Below the pieces are notes generated by a model that saw nothing but the letters and a program-made list of their open reading frames with translations, did no database searches and was not told the DNA's origin. This document shows positions 60,130 to 64,000 of a DNA stretch of 64,000 nucleotides, piece after piece. This stretch comes from Nemophila menziesii (taxonomy: Eukaryota; Streptophyta; Magnoliopsida; Boraginales; Hydrophyllaceae). The translations under genes were made by a program, and so were the position numbers. The stretch spans positions 32,751,505-32,815,504 of the forward strand of contig JARWIR010000003.1 of the NCBI GenBank assembly GCA_029959085.1. Reading direction: 5' to 3'. Within the stretch, counting starts at the first letter, position 1. The number at the start of each line of letters is the position of its first letter.

Positions 60130-60600
60130 AATATGTGAAAGGAGGTTAGATCATGATAAATTTTAGTATGTAAACACAAAAAAAGTTGGAACTCGATAGG
60201 AAACGACATAATGAGCTTTCAATAACCATCATATCAGAAAAAATATGACCATTGGATGTAAATGGAACTAAGATCACGACCAAATATAGCTATTGTAATT
60301 AAGTTGAATAGGTTCCACGTGGGGAAAAGTAGGAATTCGACAATAAGCGAAAAAAAGAGTCTTCCATAACAATCGTATTGGTCAAACCTATTTACTTTTC
60401 ATGTAAACCTATTCAATTTTCATGTATATAGATTTAATATGTAAACCAAATACGACTAATATAAAATTATATAGATGCCAAATAAATATAAGTTCAATTT
60501 TAATATAAGCGACAAAAGGAAATTTCAATAACCATCGTATCAGAAATAACTATCAAGAAATTGACATATTAAACAAGATTTTAACTTATTTAAAATGAAT
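60130..60600. repeat. Three degenerate copies of a roughly 150-bp unit
   Basis: A block with CGACA followed by TTTCAATAACCATCGTATCA recurs at about 60,205, 60,340 (TCCATAACAATCGTATTGG) and 60,510. It is an old tandem repeat. Confidence 0.5.
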
Positions 60601-62001
60601 AATCAAATTAGAGAATAATGTATGTATATACACAATATGAAGGGCGTAAAGAAGCACCATATGGTATCCAAAGACAAATAACATGTTGACCTACACCTTT
60701 ATAAAAATCTAGAGATAATAATTGTATTAGCTCTATGTAAGAATAAATAACCCAATTATAATTCAGTTAGTGTTTGACAACCCAATTTACTATACAGTAT
60801 GCGTAACACAATATGTAAGTGATTCAAATGAAACAAAGTGTGTTGTTACATGTATAAATACCTTAATAATATTATCAAACTCCTATTAATAGAGAAGGGC
60901 TAGCTTCACTCATTCATTCTTAACATTAATATTGAGAATAAGAAGTGATTCTTTGAGAAAGTTTTGCTGTTAACATGGAGTATTGGAAATTATAATAGAG
61001 AAAGATGATTTGTAGGATATATAATGTGATAGTGTAAGCATATTAACATATATTTATGTATTATTACAAATTCCAGTTATATTTTACGTCCACATGACAT
61101 ATCAACTTGTTCCTATAAGAGAATATAAGTTTGGTTCTTGGAACTTACATTCTACAATGGTAGTATTGCAATTCTTTTTGTCACCATTTTTAAGCTAACT
61201 ATTACCTAGTTATGACATAGGTGCTTAACACTATCTTCATACTTATTTATACATTTACTAGTGTTATGGATGTCTTTACCATCTTCAGACTAGTTGACAT
61301 TATTGATGAAAAGTTAGTCCCTTAATGATACTCTTTCAAACCACGAGGCATGTGAATCATTGATGACTTTAATGAAGTTAGTAAGGGGAAATATATATTC
61401 TTCATATTAAGCAGAATAAGTCTTCCAGAGTGATTAATTAGTTTCCAAACTTGATTAGCTATTATAACTAATTTATATCTAATTCGAAAAATATTAGGTT
61501 TCTAGACGATATTAGCCCTAAAGAGCTTAAACATACGTTTCTTACCAAAATTACTGATAATATTGGTAATTAAATTACTTCCGAAGGAATTATAATAAAA
61601 GACACAATATAAGAGAGAATATGATTAAAACAATGACATTTAATTATCCTTCCCGCATTTGTAGAGAAAATTGTCAATTTAACCTTAAAGCCTACTTTGA
61701 GTGTTATCAACAAACTAAGCCATAGGGGCCAAATTCGAAGATTTAGCCACGGGAGACTCTATTGGAAGATTTAGCCAAATCCTAAGGGTGCATAGATACT
61801 AGGTAGTGTATTAAGGCTACGTGAACTGAATCGCTTTAAATAACGTGTTGTTCGCTATTTCTTTACTTTTCATGCATTTCAATTGTTTGTTTTATTTTGT
61901 TAATTTTTCCGTTTATCTTAGGCATATGTTTTTCACGGTAAGTATTTGTGTAATTGTCTATTTTATTAATGGCTAGTAATTTTATTGAGTATATACACTA
62001 A
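60601..62001. other. AT-rich intergenic
   Basis: Nothing recognised. Confidence 0.5.
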
Positions 62002-63042
62002 GGGGGGGGGGGGGGGTATTCAGTTTAGATTTTTTAAGATTTTAGTGGAGATTTTATAATCCATTGAATTATACACTCCATGGCTTCTTATAATTTTATA
62101 TAGAGTTTATTAGATTCTATTAGAATCTTGATAGAGTGATAGATTCTTTTTAAATCGTTCATAGAGTTTATAAGATTCTAATGTATTTTTTATTAATCAG
62201 ATCAATTTTTTTATATTTTATCATTGTCGAACTTCTTTTTACTACTTTCAAGTAATAAACATAAGATAATTGATAAAAACCCAGTTAAAAACTTGTCAAA
62301 TCTTTATTCTTCTAAACAGTGTACAAAACCAAATAAATACTTGCCGATTTATCTCATCAGAATCAAAACCAAATAAAAAATTAGTTAAAGACTTGCCATT
62401 TAAGTGTTTGTGGATAATTGGTGAGACGTCTCGTATGAGTTATAGAAATACCGATTGCGTCAAAAAGGTTGTGTTAATTCAATACATGGCTTGGAAGGTT
62501 GAGTGGAAAATGACATCAAGTGATTTTAATGGTCAAACATGAAAAGAATTAACCATATTGATCTAATGTCCATATATTGCTAAGCCTTTTGATGGTCAAA
62601 TATATTGATCTGATGTCCACGTATTAATTCAGTACAAATGAATTCTTTTTATTGACGGAACTTTCTTTTTGTCAAATATTGGACAGATCAAACACATGTA
62701 TTATAAACGAATGAAAGAAAAATAACCTGAGGTTTTTGCTTTGATTTGAAATCTCTTCTCTATAGGATCGATTTCTAAAGTTTCTTCTAGTTATATTTAA
62801 ACCTTTAACTCTAATAAAATCCAATGGAATCCAATTACTTAGAAATTCCTAAGATTTTTTAATACCCAGCTTTTTAATGGAGTTATTGAAATCCTAACTG
62901 AATACACTAAGATTTCAAAAGACTGTTTAAAACCCTAATTGAATACCCAAAGATTCTAAAAGACTCTAAAAAAACCAATTGAATACCGGTCTACTTTTAG
63001 TATCTAGAAAAATCTCATATACTCTCATTTAAATACACCCCC
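62002..63042. mobile_element. MITE-like element with G-rich inverted ends, starting in a 15-base G run
   Basis: The left end is a run of 15 G followed by TATTCAGTTTAGATTTTTTA; the right end, reversed, reads GGGGGTGTATTTAAATGAGA. Pieces such as GAATACAC and ATTGAATACC repeat inside near the right end. GGGGGTGTATT-type ends are known from non-autonomous DNA elements in plants. A 3-bp TAA flank is possible on each side (61,999-62,001; 63,044-63,046 if one T belongs to the element). The 90-codon frame inside (62,270-62,542) is not convincing. Confidence 0.5.
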
Positions 63043-63270
63043 TTAAGTACTTAATTGAGTGTCAGACTCCTATGTTATATCTCTTGTTCATGTGCATATC
63101 ATTCATATATTTGTGTCTCACTCGATTGAGTTAGACAACTACTTATTATGCATAATTCATATTCACCCCTTTTAGGACTATTTCTTGAGAAACAAGTGAT
63201 ATTAGATCTTAACTATAATATTTATTTGTGCTTAATCGTATCTAGAGTGAAGAAGTCTGAATCCAAAAAT

Positions 63271-63516
63271 TTAGAAGACATAGTGCCAAATATCGTTCAA
63301 GAATGAAGGTAGTAAGGCGAGACCCGGAAGCTCATCTTGTGTCACTGGGGACAAGGTTGTGTGCCTTGGTACTTGAAGTAGAGGGATATTGTTAGGAGGA
63401 GCTTGAGAGGATGTTGCACCTGGATCCCCTTGAGTAAGTATGATAGGTTCGGGCCTGGTGTCTCCTCTTCCCTTACTAGAATCAGATTTGACTAATGCTT
63501 TGATAACGACATTCAA
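63271..63516 (-). other. Unrecognised 81-codon frame
   Basis: A minus frame reading SDSSKGRGDTRPEPIILTQG, then Pro/Ser/Gln-rich text, and ending LPSFLNDIWHYVF. It is more GC-rich than its neighbours, which suggests a worn coding fragment. I cannot assign a family; an exon of a lost gene or transposon is possible. Confidence 0.25.
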
Positions 63517-64000
63517 CTATCAAAATGTCTTAACACTAATGTACCTCCCTTGTGATACCAAATGAACATTCCACTCAACATTTTGAGGCTAAATTTCACC
63601 CCTTATCAAAATGTTTTATTACAGTTTTAGATGAGTTGAAGTTTCGATCTAGGAAGATGCAACCTTACGGTAACCCGTAAGGCACATGGATGGTCTTATT
63701 ATTTTTATATTGCATATGAACCATGAATGAAGATAAATGTCTAGATGATGAGTTTTTTTTTGTGTAGATATAGAAAAAAAAGATAAGATTATAAGAAAAA
63801 GAATATGCTATAATTTCTATATTCAAGAATGATCCCGATATATAATAGTTTTTGGATTGCACAAAACTAAAAAGTGAAGTTATTCACTAGATATGGTGTG
63901 ATTTTTTTTTAATACCAACTTTCTCACCACTATTTTTTAAAATATAGAGTGCTATTTTATAAAATGAAGAGTGCTAGTAAATCCTTACAATTAAAAATAA

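Noticed and set aside
62270..62542. 90-codon plus frame in the MITE-like element
   Set aside because: No recognisable family, lies in an AT-rich non-coding element, likely chance.

Overview
This is a 64-kb piece of nuclear DNA from a flowering plant, most likely a eudicot. Two genes with plant-type introns and protein sequences support this: a glycolipid transfer protein (GLTP1) gene cut by the left edge, and a complete gene for ribosomal protein L14. The mobile elements are also typical of plants: L1-type LINEs with a terminal RNase H domain, an Athila-type Ty3/gypsy element primed by tRNA-Asp, a Helitron with Rep and helicase domains, hAT-type MITEs and a decayed Ty1/copia element. I cannot name the species.

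Layout. 1-1.33 kb: GLTP1 on the minus strand, 5' part only, with a probable leader intron. 1.59-3.8 kb: LINE relic on plus. 5.80-7.30 kb: solo LTR on minus, related to the intact element further right. 7.6-13.65 kb: three decayed LINE pieces (minus, plus, minus); the two minus pieces are copies of each other and one carries a long GA microsatellite. 13.8-14.95 kb: GC-rich unclassified insertion with 12-bp terminal inverted repeats. 15.08-16.26 kb: RPL14 with a classic ribosomal-protein promoter. 16.7-23.4 kb: possible LTR fragment, a hAT MITE with perfect 8-bp target duplication, and a diverged 1-kb duplication.

23.4-32.5 kb: a large decayed Helitron on minus (HUH Rep, Pif1-type helicase, N-terminal region in three copies). 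33.16-33.81 kb: a broken fragment of a METTL5-type methyltransferase gene. 33.999-45.278 kb: a complete Athila-type retrotransposon with two 1,479-bp LTRs that show no difference by eye, a perfect 5-bp target duplication, a tRNA-Asp primer site and one 1,746-codon gag-pol frame. It is clearly the youngest arrival.

45.3-49.0 kb: inverted and serially nested pieces of short non-autonomous Helitrons, and a roughly 1-kb telomere-like array of CCTTAA units ending just before a Helitron 3' terminus. That terminus has the same hairpin as the large Helitron at 23.4 kb, so both belong to one family. 49-64 kb: AT-rich and gene-poor, with a decayed Ty1/copia pol on plus (about 53.0-54.8 kb), simple repeats and a MITE-like element beginning in a 15-base G run at 62.0 kb.

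Only GLTP1 and RPL14 look like working host genes. The rest is a transposon graveyard with one fresh insertion. The most unusual structure is the Helitron cluster at 45.9-49.0 kb: a family sharing one 3' hairpin, serially nested 5' ends, a head-to-tail junction and a captured telomere-like satellite.
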